NCBI RefSeq assembly: GCF_005221325.1
Contig: NZ_CP039889.1
Coordinates: forward strand, 558,001-622,000
Direction of reading: 5' to 3'
Source: Agrobacterium tumefaciens
Lineage (GTDB): Bacteria; Pseudomonadota; Alphaproteobacteria; Rhizobiales; Rhizobiaceae
DNA length: 64,000 nt
The translations under genes were made by a program, and so were the position numbers. How positions within the stretch are numbered: the stretch's first letter is position 1; every line of letters begins with the position of its first letter. The notes under the pieces were generated by a model. That model was not told the DNA's origin, made no database searches, and worked only from the letters and a program-made list of their open reading frames with translations. Positions 1-9,535 of the stretch are shown piece by piece.

Positions 1-1
1 G

Positions 2-1432
2 GCGCCGAAGCCGATCATTTTCGCAATGGCCAATCCGGACCCCGAAATCACGCCTGAAGAAGTGTCGCGCATCCGCGACGACGCCATCATGGCGACCGGA
101 CGTTCCGATTACCCGAACCAGGTCAATAACGTCCTCGGCTTCCCCTATATCTTCCGTGGCGCGCTCGACGTGCGTGCCCGCCAGATCAACGATGCTATGA
201 AGATTGCCGCTGCACAGGCGCTGGCCGATCTTGCCCGTGAAGATGTGCCTGATGATGTGGCCGCCGCCTATCAGGGCAACCGCCCGCGTTTCGGGCCGCA
301 ATATATCATTCCGGTTCCGTTCGATCCGCGTCTGATCTCGGCCATTCCGGTCGCCGTGGCGAAGGCCGCTATCGAAACCGGCGTCGCCCAGCGCGAAATA
401 CCCGATCTCGACGCCTATGCCCGCGAACTCTCCGCCCGCCGCGACCCGATGGCCTCGACGACGCAGCGCCTTTACGAGCGCGTGCGCCGTTCGCCCAAGC
501 GCGTGGTCTTTGCCGAAGCGGAAGAAGAGCAGGTCATGCGCGCAGCGATTTCGTTTACCGCACAAGGGCTTGGCACCGCCATCCTGCTCGGCCGCGACGA
601 TATCATCAAGGCCAATGCAGAACGCGCCGGCATCGATCTCGACCGCACCAATATCGAAATCACCAATGCCCGCCTCTCCAGCCGTGTCGATGCCTATGTC
701 GATTATCTCTATGCGCGGCTGCAGCGCGGCGGCTTCCTGTTGCGCGACGTGCAGCGCCTGATCCACAACGACCGCAATCACTTCGCCGCCTGCATGGTGG
801 CAATGGGCGATGCGGATGCCGTGGTGACAGGCGTTACCCGTAATTATTCGACAGCGCTGGAGGATATCCGTCGCTGCATCAACACCAAGCCCGGCCATCG
901 CGTCATCGGTGTTTCCCTTGTTGTCTCGCGCAACCGCACCGTTTTCGTGGCCGACACCGCCGTGCATGACATGCCGAATGCGGAAGACCTTGCCGATATC
1001 GCCGAAGAGGCGGCCCACCTCGCCCGCCGTTTCGGTTATGAGCCGCGCGTCGCCATGCTCGCCTATTCCACCTTCGGCCAGCCGGTCGGTGAACGCTCCG
1101 ACAAGGTGCGCGAGGCGGTGAAAATCCTCGACAGGCGCAATGTCAATTTCGAGGTGGACGGCGAGATGTCGGCGGATGTGGCGCTGAACCATCACCGCAT
1201 GCAGAGCCAGTATCCCTTTGCCCGCCTTTCCGGTGCGGCCAACGTCCTGGTCATGCCCGCCATCCATTCCGCATCCATCTCCACCAAGATGCTGCAGGAA
1301 CTGGGCGGTGCCACCGTCATCGGTCCGCTCCTCGTTGGCCTCGACAAGTCCGTGCAAATCACCTCGATGGGGGCGAAAGATAGCGATATCGTCAACATGG
1401 CGGCGATCGCGGCCTATAACGCCGGGCGATAA
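2..1432 (+). CDS. maeB: NADP-dependent malic enzyme with phosphotransacetylase-like domain (3' part)
   Basis: This is the C-terminal 476 residues of a malic enzyme that decarboxylates malate to pyruvate; the N-terminal catalytic part lies outside the window and the frame is open from base 2. The fragment opens with [13 protein letters not shown], the end of the NAD(P)-binding malic domain. From about fragment residue 155 to the end it matches a phosphate acetyl/butyryl-transferase domain ([17 protein letters not shown], later [11 protein letters not shown] and a [14 protein letters not shown] end). This malic-PTA fusion is the usual arrangement in rhizobial malic enzymes, where the PTA part is regulatory or structural. 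An internal ATG at 26 is not the real start. It stands alone, with a hairpin just after the stop. Confidence 0.93.
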   Translation, partial: APKPIIFAMANPDPEITPEEVSRIRDDAIMATGRSDYPNQVNNVLGFPYIFRGALDVRARQINDAMKIAAAQALADLAREDVPDDVAAAYQGNRPRFGPQYIIPVPFDPRLISAIPVAVAKAAIETGVAQREIPDLDAYARELSARRDPMASTTQRLYERVRRSPKRVVFAEAEEEQVMRAAISFTAQGLGTAILLGRDDIIKANAERAGIDLDRTNIEITNARLSSRVDAYVDYLYARLQRGGFLLRDVQRLIHNDRNHFAACMVAMGDADAVVTGVTRNYSTALEDIRRCINTKPGHRVIGVSLVVSRNRTVFVADTAVHDMPNAEDLADIAEEAAHLARRFGYEPRVAMLAYSTFGQPVGERSDKVREAVKILDRRNVNFEVDGEMSADVALNHHRMQSQYPFARLSGAANVLVMPAIHSASISTKMLQELGGATVIGPLLVGLDKSVQITSMGAKDSDIVNMAAIAAYNAGR

Positions 1433-1442
1433 CTGACAGCCC

Positions 1443-1483
1443 GTGCGGCTTGCTTCTCGCCTTTTGGTTGAAACAAGCCGCAC
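1443..1483 (+). terminator. Candidate hairpin terminator after malic enzyme
   Basis: A perfect 10-bp inverted repeat, GTGCGGCTTG at 1443-1452 and CAAGCCGCAC at 1474-1483, begins 10 bases after the malic enzyme stop. There is no clear T-run after it, so it may be a transcript-end stabiliser rather than a classical terminator. Confidence 0.45.
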
Positions 1484-1656
1484 CCCTCTAAAACCTAAAG
1501 AACAAGATTCTACGATTTTAAATTATTAGGATATTTTTTCCGCCTGCAGACTTTATTGGAACTCATTTCTCTTCATAGTATTTTTTGCGCAATACCAATT
1601 CTCGCTCTCTGCGGGTCCGTCATGTAGGTTCCAGCCACAAGCAAAAGGAAATACCC

Positions 1657-2496
1657 ATGGCCCTCTCTTTCTCCAGATTTGCCGCAAAACTCATTGCCGG
1701 AACCGTCGTCATCGCTTCGATGGCGACTGCCGCCCACGCGGATGCAACGCTTGACCGCATCAAGGGTCGCGGCAAGCTCACCGTCGGCGTCATCCTCTCC
1801 GGCGCGCCTTTCGGTTTCATCGATCCGAAGACGCAGGAACAGAAGGGTCTCAACATCGATGTCGCCAAGGCGCTGGCCGCCGGTCTCGGCGTCGAGCTGG
1901 TCACCGAAACCGTGACCCCGCCCAACCGCGTGCAGTTCCTGCAGCAGGGCAAGGTGGATATTCTCATCGCCAACATGCAGTACACGGAAGAGCGCGCCAA
2001 AACGCTCGATTACGTGCCCACCCCCTATGACCGCCAGGGCGGCGCTGCCATCGGCCGCAAGGACAGTGGCATCAAGGACTGGCCGGACCTGAAGGGCAAG
2101 ATCGCCTGCGTGTCGCAGGGCTCGAACTACACCCAGCCGCTGATTGAACAGTACGGCGCGCAGGTGAAGGCGCTGCCGAGCCAGCCGGAATCGCTGCTGG
2201 CGCTGAAGGGCGGCAATTGCGACGTCTCCGTTCACGTCAACGGTACGATCAGCCTGATGCTTCAGGACCGCGCCGATGAGTGGAAGGATTACGGCATCCT
2301 TATCCCCACCGATCTCATCCCTTCCGATTCCGTGATCTGGCTGCGCAAGGGCGAGGCCGACACGCAGGCCGCACTCGACAAGATTGTCAAGGAGTTGCAC
2401 GCTTCCGGCAAGATGATCGAATTCGCCAAGGCCAACCGCCTGCCCAGCATCGGCTACATGGAAGAGCAGCAGAAGAAGCTTTCCGCCGCGCAATAA
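1657..2496 (+). CDS. ABC transporter substrate-binding protein, polar amino acid type (SBP_bac_3)
   Basis: Periplasmic binding protein of 279 residues for a polar amino acid or similar small compound. A signal peptide ends at AHA before DATLDRIKGRGKLTVGV, the standard start of the family-3 binding fold. Conserved stretches PFGFIDP, GLNIDVAKALA, RVQFLQQGKVDILIANM and the lobe-2 motif GKIACVSQGSNY are present. I chose the ATG at 1657, which has AAGGAA just upstream and begins the signal peptide; an upstream in-frame ATG at 1585 would add 24 non-signal residues. It is the first gene of an import and catabolism operon reaching 7720. Confidence 0.92.
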   Translation: MALSFSRFAAKLIAGTVVIASMATAAHADATLDRIKGRGKLTVGVILSGAPFGFIDPKTQEQKGLNIDVAKALAAGLGVELVTETVTPPNRVQFLQQGKVDILIANMQYTEERAKTLDYVPTPYDRQGGAAIGRKDSGIKDWPDLKGKIACVSQGSNYTQPLIEQYGAQVKALPSQPESLLALKGGNCDVSVHVNGTISLMLQDRADEWKDYGILIPTDLIPSDSVIWLRKGEADTQAALDKIVKELHASGKMIEFAKANRLPSIGYMEEQQKKLSAAQ

Positions 2497-2577
2497 AGCG
2501 ACCGGCAATCTGGCTCGTCCCGTCACCTTAACGTGATGGCGGGCGTCTGCCTTAAACGCGTTTTACGCCAACCCTAG

Positions 2578-2614
2578 AGAACGGCCGGTTTCGCCTGCCG
2601 TTCTTTTCTGCTTT
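2578..2614 (+). terminator. Intra-operon attenuator hairpin between binding protein and permease
   Basis: AGAACGGC at 2578-2585 pairs with GCCGTTCT at 2597-2604, followed by TTTCTGCTTT. It lies between the binding-protein gene and the first permease. Such a site would favour a higher yield of the binding protein than of the membrane parts. Confidence 0.55.
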
Positions 2615-2680
2615 ATAACAAGGCAGGCCATTCTGGCGCCGCCCGCCCGGCGGCACCCGCAATAACAGCATGGATTTCCG

Positions 2681-3424
2681 ATGCAGGATTCATTTACAGC
2701 GCGCTTCATTGAACTCGCCGCGCATCTCGGCCTCAACTATGATTTTCTGAACAGCGGTTACGAGGTTCAGATCTGGCTTGATGGCATGAAGATGACGCTC
2801 ATCCTCGTCGCAGTCACTTTGCCGCTCAGCCTCGTCTTCGGCTTCATTTTCGCGGCCATGCTGACATCAGGCAAGACCTGGCTAGCCGGTCCCGTGCGCG
2901 CCTATGTGGAACTGACCCGCAACACGCCGACGCTGGTGCAGCTGATGTGTGGTTTCCTCGTGCTCAACATGCTGATTTCCAATGCGCTGGGTGGTGCGCA
3001 GAACAATCCGCTGACACCTTTTTTCTGGGTCGTTGCCATCACCGGTCTGCACATTGCCGCTTTCCATGCCGAAGCGTTGCGCGGCGGTATCGAGGCGGTG
3101 CCGGCCACCACCATTGAGGCGGCGCGCGCCATTGGTTTCAGTTCACTGGAGATTTTGCGTTACGTGGAGTTTCCGCTGGCGATCCGTACCGCCCTGCCCT
3201 CGATCATCAACAATCTCGTCAACCTGGTGAAGCTCACCACGGTCGGCTCTGCGATTGCGGTGGGCGAAATCACCTATGCCTCGATCCTGATCTGGACCCA
3301 GCGCGACAATGTGGTCGAGCTGATGCTCGTCATCCTCCTCTTCTTCAGCGTCATCAATTTCATCGTCGCACGGGCCGGTCTCTGGCTTGAACGACGTCTT
3401 GCGGTTCCGGGGTTTGGCCAATGA
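2681..3424 (+). CDS. ABC transporter permease, amino acid type (HisM/GlnP family)
   Basis: Inner-membrane permease of 247 residues with several hydrophobic segments, for example around residues 32-58 and 210-235. The cytoplasmic EAA loop that contacts the ATPase is clear: EALRGGIEAVPATTIEAARA followed by IGFSSLEILRYVEFP. The family signature VELTRNTPTLVQL near the N-terminal third fits the polar amino acid permease group. It overlaps the next permease by four bases (ATGA), so the two are likely coupled and form a heterodimeric pore. No strong ribosome binding site precedes its ATG. Confidence 0.9.
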   Translation: MQDSFTARFIELAAHLGLNYDFLNSGYEVQIWLDGMKMTLILVAVTLPLSLVFGFIFAAMLTSGKTWLAGPVRAYVELTRNTPTLVQLMCGFLVLNMLISNALGGAQNNPLTPFFWVVAITGLHIAAFHAEALRGGIEAVPATTIEAARAIGFSSLEILRYVEFPLAIRTALPSIINNLVNLVKLTTVGSAIAVGEITYASILIWTQRDNVVELMLVILLFFSVINFIVARAGLWLERRLAVPGFGQ

Positions 3425-4203
3425 GCGCGGTTGTTTCTCAAACGCGGGCGGCAAAGAAGCCGCCCTTCGGCACCATTCTGCTGCTTGGCGTGGTGATATC
3501 AGTCATTCTGTGGCTGATCCTCGACCCCTCACTCGGTCAGGTGCTGCTGCAATGGCTGCCCTATCTGGCCAAGGGGTTCGCCATGAATGTGCTGATCAGC
3601 ATTCTGGCGATCGCCATCGGCACCTTCATCGGTGTCCTGCTCGGCATCATGGAGCTTGCGCCTTACCGTCTCGTGCGCGCGCCAGCGCTGACCTATGTAC
3701 AGGTCTTCCGCAACGCCCCGCATCTGGTGCTGATTTTTGCGGCGACTTACATCTTCCCTTTCGAGATCGTCGCCTTCGGCAATTACATTCCCTTCCCGGA
3801 CTGGATCAAGGCCGTGGTCGGGCTTGCCATTCCGGCAAGCGCCCATATCGCCGAAATCACCCGCGGCGCCATCCAGTCCATTCCGACCGCCCAATGGGAA
3901 GCGGCGCAGGGTCTTGGCTTTTCCCGTAACCAGACGCTGCGCTGGATCATCCTGCCGCAATGCGTGAAACGTTCGCTGCCGCCATGGATGAACCTTTATG
4001 CATCCATCACCATGGGCACGGCGCTCGCCTCGCTGGTCGGCGTGCATGAGCTTCTGCATGCGGCAACCGACGCCAGCACCGCCGTGCAGCGCAATGATTT
4101 CACCGTCGTGGTGTATCTCACCGTCCTGATGGCGTTCTTCCTGTTCTGCTATCCCGTCTCCCGTTTCACGCAGCGCCTGGAACGGCGCTTCGCTTCCCGC
4201 TGA
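3421..4203 (+). CDS. ABC transporter permease, amino acid type (second subunit)
   Basis: Second inner-membrane permease, 260 residues, paired with the preceding one. It carries the family stretch YVQVFRNAPHLVLIF and an EAA loop (EITRGAIQSIPTAQWEAAQG, then LGFSRNQTLRWIILPQ). Hydrophobic spans are visible near residues 20-38, 55-80 and 225-245. It starts inside the previous gene's stop and ends 12 bases before the ATPase start, so the ABC genes form one transcription unit. Confidence 0.9.
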   Translation: MSAVVSQTRAAKKPPFGTILLLGVVISVILWLILDPSLGQVLLQWLPYLAKGFAMNVLISILAIAIGTFIGVLLGIMELAPYRLVRAPALTYVQVFRNAPHLVLIFAATYIFPFEIVAFGNYIPFPDWIKAVVGLAIPASAHIAEITRGAIQSIPTAQWEAAQGLGFSRNQTLRWIILPQCVKRSLPPWMNLYASITMGTALASLVGVHELLHAATDASTAVQRNDFTVVVYLTVLMAFFLFCYPVSRFTQRLERRFASR

Positions 4204-4215
4204 TTGGAACAAGCC

Positions 4216-5031
4216 ATGTCCGCACCCGCACCACAAACCGCCGCAAAAGCCCCTGTCACAGAAGCGCTTGTCGAACTCGAAGGGATTCATCTCTCCTTCG
4301 GTGATAACCAGGTCCTGAAAGGTATCGACCTCACGGTCAACAAGGGCGACGCCGTCTCCATCATCGGACCTTCCGGCTCGGGCAAGTCCACCATCCTGCG
4401 CTGCATCAACGGCCTGCTCATCCCGCAATCCGGCAAGATCACCGTTGGCGGCACCCGGGTCGACCAGTTGAAAACCGAGGCTGAGCGCATCGCGCTGCGC
4501 AAGCGCATCGGCATCGTCTTCCAGCAGTTCAACCTCTTCCCGCATCTGACTGTGATGGAAAACATCACCATCGCGCCGATCAAGATTCTCGGCACGCCGA
4601 AGGCGGAAGCCGAGCGTCATGCCTGCGAATTGCTGGAAAAAGTCCGTCTTTCCCAGAAAGTCGATGCCTATCCCGGCCAGCTTTCCGGCGGCCAGCAGCA
4701 GCGTGTGGCCATTGCCCGCGCACTCGCCATGCGGCCGGAACTGGTGCTGTTCGATGAAGTCACCTCTGCGCTCGACCCGGAAACCGTGGGCGAAGTGCTC
4801 GCCGTCATCCGCGATCTCGTCAATGATGGCATGACCAGCATTCTCGTCACCCACGAGATGCGCTTTGCCGAGGAAATCAGTGATAATATCGTCTTTACCG
4901 AAAATGGCCTGATCGTCGATCAGGGCACACCGGAACACATCTTCTACAGGTCGACCAACCCGCGTATCAACGCCTTCGTCAAAGGTCTCGGAGGACAGGT
5001 GGCACGGGTGACCGACGGCGAAGGGATCTGA
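4216..5031 (+). CDS. ABC transporter ATP-binding protein, amino acid type (GlnQ/HisP family)
   Basis: ATPase of the same importer, 271 residues. Walker [11 protein letters not shown]-loop [12 protein letters not shown], signature LSGGQQQR, Walker [14 protein letters not shown] and the switch histidine in VTHEM are all intact. I start at ATG 4216 (MSAPAPQ); a TTG four codons upstream directly after the permease stop is possible but has no better ribosome site. The N-terminal 20 residues before [11 protein letters not shown] are longer than usual for GlnQ. It ends 4 bases before the next gene. Confidence 0.92.
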   Translation: MSAPAPQTAAKAPVTEALVELEGIHLSFGDNQVLKGIDLTVNKGDAVSIIGPSGSGKSTILRCINGLLIPQSGKITVGGTRVDQLKTEAERIALRKRIGIVFQQFNLFPHLTVMENITIAPIKILGTPKAEAERHACELLEKVRLSQKVDAYPGQLSGGQQQRVAIARALAMRPELVLFDEVTSALDPETVGEVLAVIRDLVNDGMTSILVTHEMRFAEEISDNIVFTENGLIVDQGTPEHIFYRSTNPRINAFVKGLGGQVARVTDGEGI

Positions 5032-5035
5032 CGTC

Positions 5036-6382
5036 ATGACCGCCGACGAAAAACTCACCCTTCATCTGGCCGAGGCCATCGCCGCCTCCGATCCGCTGCG
5101 TGACGACGAAGCGGTGAGGATCGCCCGCACGGCATTGATCGATTTTTTCGCCTGCGTGCTGGGCGGCGCTGCCGACAGAAGCACGAAAATCCTGATCGAC
5201 ACCTTTATTCCGGGCACATCGGGCACAGCAGGCATCATTGGCCACGATCTGCGCACGGATGCCTTTACCGCCACCCTCATCAACGGTCATGCCGGCCATG
5301 TGCTTGATTATGACGATGTCCATGGCAGCGTGCGCGGCCACCCTACCGTCGCCATCATCCCAGCCCTTTTGGCTGTCGCGGTCGAGGAAGGTTCGACGGC
5401 GGATGCCTTCATCGCCGCCTATATCGTCGGGCTGGAGACCATGGCGCGGATTGGCCTGTCACTCGGCACAAAACATTACGAAAACGGCTTCCACGCCACC
5501 GCCACTCTTGGCCCCATCGGCGCTGCGGCGGCGATCGCCCATCTTCTGAAATTCGATCCGCAAACCACGGCCGTGGCACTCGGCCTCGCCGCCACGCAAT
5601 CGGCCGGCCTTCGTCTGCAATTCGGGTTCGATGCCAAGCCGCTGCATGCCGGGCTTGCCACACGCGCCGGCCTTACCGCTGCGCGGCTGGCACGATCACG
5701 TTTTCAGGGCGCGCCGGATTTTCTCGAAAATCCCATCGGCTTTTATTCCGCCTTCGCCTTCGGCGCCGAGCAGCCGAAACGGGTTCTTTCCGGCTGGGGC
5801 GCGCCTTGGCAGATCGTTTCGCCCGGCCTCACCCTCAAGGCCTTTCCCTGCTGCACCGCCGCCCACCCCGTCGCCGTCGGCGCGCTTGCGCTGCGCAGCG
5901 CCCACGATCTGACACCGGACGAGATTGAAACTGTTATCATCACCTTCCCGCCGGGCGGCGATGCCGCCCTCGTCGGCCCGGCCACACCCGCCACCGGCAT
6001 CGATGCGCGCTTCAGCCCCGAATATGTCTTTGCTGCAGCCCTTGCCGATGGAGCGCTCGGCATCGGCCATTTCGACGAACGCCCGGCGCGTGCCGATCTG
6101 CTCGCACTTTCGGCAAGAGTCTCGCGCCGGCACGATGAGACCGCCCGCCGCCTCTCGCCCGATCCGACCACCCGTTTTGTGGTCATCGATGTGACGAAAA
6201 AGGACGGCACGGTCTTCTCGCGCCGCACAGACGGCTTGCCGGGCATTGACGATCCGACGGAGAAGTTCGCCGACGCCACCGGCGGCAATGAGAAATTCGC
6301 CGGGATTCCGGCACTGGTGCGGAGCATGAAGACCGCAGCCGACCTCAGGAAGCTCGAAGCGCTTCTGGTGTCTCAAATATAA
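5036..6382 (+). CDS. MmgE/PrpD family protein (2-methylcitrate dehydratase or iminodisuccinate epimerase-like)
   Basis: 448-residue member of the MmgE/PrpD family. Typical features are the N-terminal helical ARTALIDFFACVLGG, the catalytic-region stretch ATLINGHAGHVLDYDDVH, and GFHATATLGPIGAAAAIA. The family includes 2-methylcitrate dehydratase, cis-aconitate decarboxylase and iminodisuccinate epimerase, the last described from an Agrobacterium strain. No other methylcitrate-cycle gene is near. Its place between an amino-acid-type ABC transporter and an NtaA-like monooxygenase argues for an epimerase or lyase step on an imported amino-carboxylate; that assignment is inference. Confidence 0.85.
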   Translation: MTADEKLTLHLAEAIAASDPLRDDEAVRIARTALIDFFACVLGGAADRSTKILIDTFIPGTSGTAGIIGHDLRTDAFTATLINGHAGHVLDYDDVHGSVRGHPTVAIIPALLAVAVEEGSTADAFIAAYIVGLETMARIGLSLGTKHYENGFHATATLGPIGAAAAIAHLLKFDPQTTAVALGLAATQSAGLRLQFGFDAKPLHAGLATRAGLTAARLARSRFQGAPDFLENPIGFYSAFAFGAEQPKRVLSGWGAPWQIVSPGLTLKAFPCCTAAHPVAVGALALRSAHDLTPDEIETVIITFPPGGDAALVGPATPATGIDARFSPEYVFAAALADGALGIGHFDERPARADLLALSARVSRRHDETARRLSPDPTTRFVVIDVTKKDGTVFSRRTDGLPGIDDPTEKFADATGGNEKFAGIPALVRSMKTAADLRKLEALLVSQI

Positions 6383-6409
6383 CTTGACCGATATGAAGGC
6401 ATGATCCCC

Positions 6410-7720
6410 ATGACCACTACGACCCGCAAAAGACAGATGCATCTCGGCCTTTTCCTGCAGGGTGCCGGGCACCACGTTTCCGGCTGGCGTCACCCCGATG
6501 CGGAGGCCGGCAGCGAGAATTTCGACTTGCTTACCCGCGTCACGAAAATGGCGGAAGCCGCAAAGTTCGACATGGTATTCCTCGCCGACGGGCTGACAAG
6601 CGGTGTCGATGCCCATCCGTCGATGATCGCCCGCTTCGAGCCGCTGACATTACTGTCAGCGCTTGCCATGGTAACCGACAAGATCGGTCTGGCCGCCACC
6701 GCCTCCACCACCTATGGCGAGCCCTATCACACCGCCCGCGCCTTCGCGTCCATCGACCATCTGAGCCATGGCCGCGCGGCCTGGAACATCGTCACCACCT
6801 CCTATGCCCGCACGGCCGCGAATTTTTCCAAAAGCCATCCCGAGCATGACGAGCGTTATGCGGTGGCGGAAGAATATGTGAATGTCGTTCGCGGCCTGTG
6901 GGACAGCTGGGATGACGATGCCTTCGTCAAGGACAAGCAGGCGGGACGTTATGTCGATCCCGAAAAGGTCCATATTCTCGACCACGAAGGCAAATATTTC
7001 ACGGTCAAGGGCCCGCTCAACATTCCGCGCTCACCGCAGGGACACCCCGTTCTCATTCAGGCAGGCTCTTCGGGACCGGGACAGGATCTCGCCGCCCGCA
7101 CGGCCGATATCGTCTTCACCGCCCAGCAGGCGATTTCCGAAGCGCAGGCCTTCTATACGAGCCTTAAAGCCCGCGTGGCGAAATTCGGCCGCGATCCGGC
7201 AAGCGTCGCCGTCATGCCGGGTTTCATGCCGATCATCGGCAGGAGCTTCGAAGAGGCCGGCGAGAAACTGAAGGAGCTGAACCGCTGGACTGACATCAAG
7301 AGCGCCATGCCACTGCTTGAAGAACGCATCGGCCACAGCCTTGCCGATTACGATCTTGACGGCCCGCTGCCGGACCTGCCGATCTCCGACCAGCTGCGCA
7401 GCCGCGCGGAACTCTTAACGGAACTGGCACGCCGCGAAAAGCTGACGATCCGGGAACTGGCGCTGCGCGTCGCTGCCGGCCGCGGTCACCATATCGTGAT
7501 GGGCACGGCCAGGGATATTGCGGATCGGATGCAGGAATGGTTCGAAAACGGTGCGGCCGACGGTTTCAACGTCATGCCGCCCTACTTCCCCGGCGGGCTG
7601 GAGGAATTCAACCGCGAGGTCGTGCCGCTTCTGCAGGAGCGCGGCCTGTTCCGCAAGGATTACGAAGGGTCTACGCTGCGTGACCACCTCGGTATCACGC
7701 GACCGGCCCTGCGGGGATAA
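6410..7720 (+). CDS. LLM-class flavin-dependent monooxygenase, NtaA/SnaA/DszA/EmoA type
   Basis: 436-residue luciferase-like monooxygenase using reduced flavin supplied by a separate reductase. Family marks are RQMHLGLFLQGAGHHVSGWRHP, FDMVFLADGL, EPLTLLSALAM, HLSHGRAAWNIVTT and the C-terminal GTARDIADRMQEWFENGAADGFN. These are typical of the NtaA group that oxidises nitrilotriacetate, EDTA or sulfur heterocycles. An ATG at 6401 is also in frame, but GAAGG at 6395-6399 is correctly spaced only for the ATG at 6410. It is last in the operon; no flavin reductase partner is in this window. Confidence 0.88.
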   Translation: MTTTTRKRQMHLGLFLQGAGHHVSGWRHPDAEAGSENFDLLTRVTKMAEAAKFDMVFLADGLTSGVDAHPSMIARFEPLTLLSALAMVTDKIGLAATASTTYGEPYHTARAFASIDHLSHGRAAWNIVTTSYARTAANFSKSHPEHDERYAVAEEYVNVVRGLWDSWDDDAFVKDKQAGRYVDPEKVHILDHEGKYFTVKGPLNIPRSPQGHPVLIQAGSSGPGQDLAARTADIVFTAQQAISEAQAFYTSLKARVAKFGRDPASVAVMPGFMPIIGRSFEEAGEKLKELNRWTDIKSAMPLLEERIGHSLADYDLDGPLPDLPISDQLRSRAELLTELARREKLTIRELALRVAAGRGHHIVMGTARDIADRMQEWFENGAADGFNVMPPYFPGGLEEFNREVVPLLQERGLFRKDYEGSTLRDHLGITRPALRG

Positions 7721-7726
7721 CGACAT

Positions 7727-7752
7727 GCGGATGCCCGACCAAAGGCATCCGC
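7727..7752. terminator. Hairpin between convergent genes
   Basis: GCGGATGCC at 7727-7735 and GGCATCCGC at 7744-7752 form a perfect 9-bp stem with an 8-base loop between the monooxygenase stop and the stop of the convergent chemoreceptor. Neither side has a strong T-run, so it may act as a two-way RNA end element. Confidence 0.45.
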
Positions 7753-7798
7753 GTCCACCAAATCCTGTTCATGAAAAGCGGACCGGGGGCCGCTCCCT

Positions 7799-9535
7799 TT
7801 ATGCGGCCGCCCTTGCGGAGGTCTGATCGCGCCGGACGGTATTTGAAGTATCCGGCCGTATGGACGGCCCGTCTTCGCGCGAAGCAGTGCGGCGGTTCAG
7901 CTTGAACAGGCTGACAAGCTGTGCCAGCGCATCGGCGCCCTGTGCCAGTGTCGTGCTGATGACCGTCGTGCGAGCGCTCATCGCCGCATTTTCCTGCGTC
8001 ATCCGGTCCAGCCGGTTGACGGCCTTGTTGATCTCGCTGATTCCGGCGGCCTGCTCGTCCGCCGCCTTGGAGATCATATCGACATTGCCATCAATGTGCC
8101 GCACCAGTGCATCGATCTGCTTCAGCGCCTCACCAGTCTCGCCAACCAGCTTCACGCCCTCGAGAACCTCGCTGCCGGAATTGTTGATCAACGCCTTGAT
8201 TTCCTTGGCGGCCTTGGCCGAACGTTGTGCGAGTTCACGCACTTCCTGCGCAACCACGGCAAAGCCCTTGCCCGCTTCGCCCGCACGCGCGGCTTCCACG
8301 CCGGCATTCAGCGCCAGAAGGTTGGTCTGGAAGGCGATTTCATCGATCACGCCGATGATCTGGCTGATTTCCCGCGATGCCGTCTCGATGCGCTGCATGG
8401 CATCGACCGTGCGCTCCACGACCTCGGTGGAGGCAACGGTGGAGGACCGCGCGCTCTGAACGAGTTTGCGCGTCTCTTTCATGTTTTCCGTCGAGGAACG
8501 AACGGTCGCGGTGATTTCTTCGAGTGCGGCCGAGGTTTCTTCGAGCGCCACCGCCTGCTCACGCGACCGTTCGGCGAGATTGACGGAGGCTTCGCTGACT
8601 TCCTGGCTGCTGCGTGTCAGATCACCAGTCTGGCCGAGAACATTCTCCAGCGTCTTCTGGAATTCGGCTATGGATTTGTTGAAATCCTGCCGCAGCCTTT
8701 CGAATTCGCCGACGAAAGGTTTATCCAGCGTGACGCGGATATTGCACTGAGACAGGCGCTCGAGCGCAGCCCCAAGCTCCTCAACGGCATGCACCCTTTC
8801 CGTCACATCAAAAGCAAATTTCACCACCTTGAAGACGCGACCACGGTCATCGATGATCGGATTATAGGATGCCTGAATAAAGACCCGCTTGTTATCTTTG
8901 CCAAGTCGCATGAACTGCCCGGTCGAGAACCGGCCCTTGCCAAGTTCCTTCCAGAAATCTCGGTAATCCTGGGAATGGGCATAGGCCGGCTCGCAGAAGA
9001 TCGAATGATGTTTGCCGATGATTTCTTCCGCCGTGTAACCAAGCGTCGCGAGGAAATTTTCGTTGGCGCCGAGGATTTTCCCATCTGGTGTAAATTCGAT
9101 CATGGCCTGCGCCCGGGAGAGCGCGGCAAGCTTGCCATCATCCTCAGCGCTCTTGCGCTTGATCACGGTGATATCGGTTGCGATCTTGACCACCTTGTAA
9201 GGTTTGCCGAAACGGAACACCGGATTGTAGGAGGCTTCGATCCAGATTTCATCGCCATTTTTAGCCAGGCGCCGGTACTGACCCTGATCGTATTCGCCGC
9301 GCGACAGTTTTGCCCAGAATGCCTTGTATTCCGGCGAGGCAGCGTCTTCGGAAGACAGGAACATGCTGTGGGAGCGACCGACGATTTCAGACGGCTGATA
9401 GCCCACAGCCTTGCAGAAATTATCGTTCGCTTTCAAAATCTTACCGGTCAGATCGAACTCGATGATGGCCTGTGAACGGCTGAGCGCGTCAAGCACCGCA
9501 GAAGCATCCAGACCGAATTTGGAAAAGTGAGACAT
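7799..9535 (-). CDS. Soluble methyl-accepting chemotaxis protein with tandem PAS domains
   Basis: 578-residue chemoreceptor without any membrane segment. Two PAS domains lie at about residues 18-125 and 139-247; they resemble each other closely (RSHSMF and KHHSIF, GQYRRL and GQFMRL, both with an ASYNP strand), spaced by about 121 residues. The methyl-accepting signalling domain follows, with the conserved hairpin tip near residues 397-440 (IDEIAFQTNLLALN, then VEAARAGEAGKGFAVVAQEV). It should signal from the cytoplasm through CheA/CheW, sensing redox, a flavin/heme or a small ligand. The C-terminal tail of about 40 residues is polar and has no obvious CheR pentapeptide. Confidence 0.92.
   Translation of the reverse strand: MSHFSKFGLDASAVLDALSRSQAIIEFDLTGKILKANDNFCKAVGYQPSEIVGRSHSMFLSSEDAASPEYKAFWAKLSRGEYDQGQYRRLAKNGDEIWIEASYNPVFRFGKPYKVVKIATDITVIKRKSAEDDGKLAALSRAQAMIEFTPDGKILGANENFLATLGYTAEEIIGKHHSIFCEPAYAHSQDYRDFWKELGKGRFSTGQFMRLGKDNKRVFIQASYNPIIDDRGRVFKVVKFAFDVTERVHAVEELGAALERLSQCNIRVTLDKPFVGEFERLRQDFNKSIAEFQKTLENVLGQTGDLTRSSQEVSEASVNLAERSREQAVALEETSAALEEITATVRSSTENMKETRKLVQSARSSTVASTEVVERTVDAMQRIETASREISQIIGVIDEIAFQTNLLALNAGVEAARAGEAGKGFAVVAQEVRELAQRSAKAAKEIKALINNSGSEVLEGVKLVGETGEALKQIDALVRHIDGNVDMISKAADEQAAGISEINKAVNRLDRMTQENAAMSARTTVISTTLAQGADALAQLVSLFKLNRRTASREDGPSIRPDTSNTVRRDQTSARAAA

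Noticed and set aside
3529..5058. Long minus-strand reading frame of 509 codons opposite the amino-acid ABC genes
   Set aside because: It mirrors intact, clearly recognisable permease and ATPase genes; its translation is rich in His, Asp and Gly and matches no family. High-GC codon bias produces such open antisense frames.
8096..9475. Plus-strand frame of 459 codons opposite the chemoreceptor
   Set aside because: Shadow of the chemoreceptor; no family resemblance.
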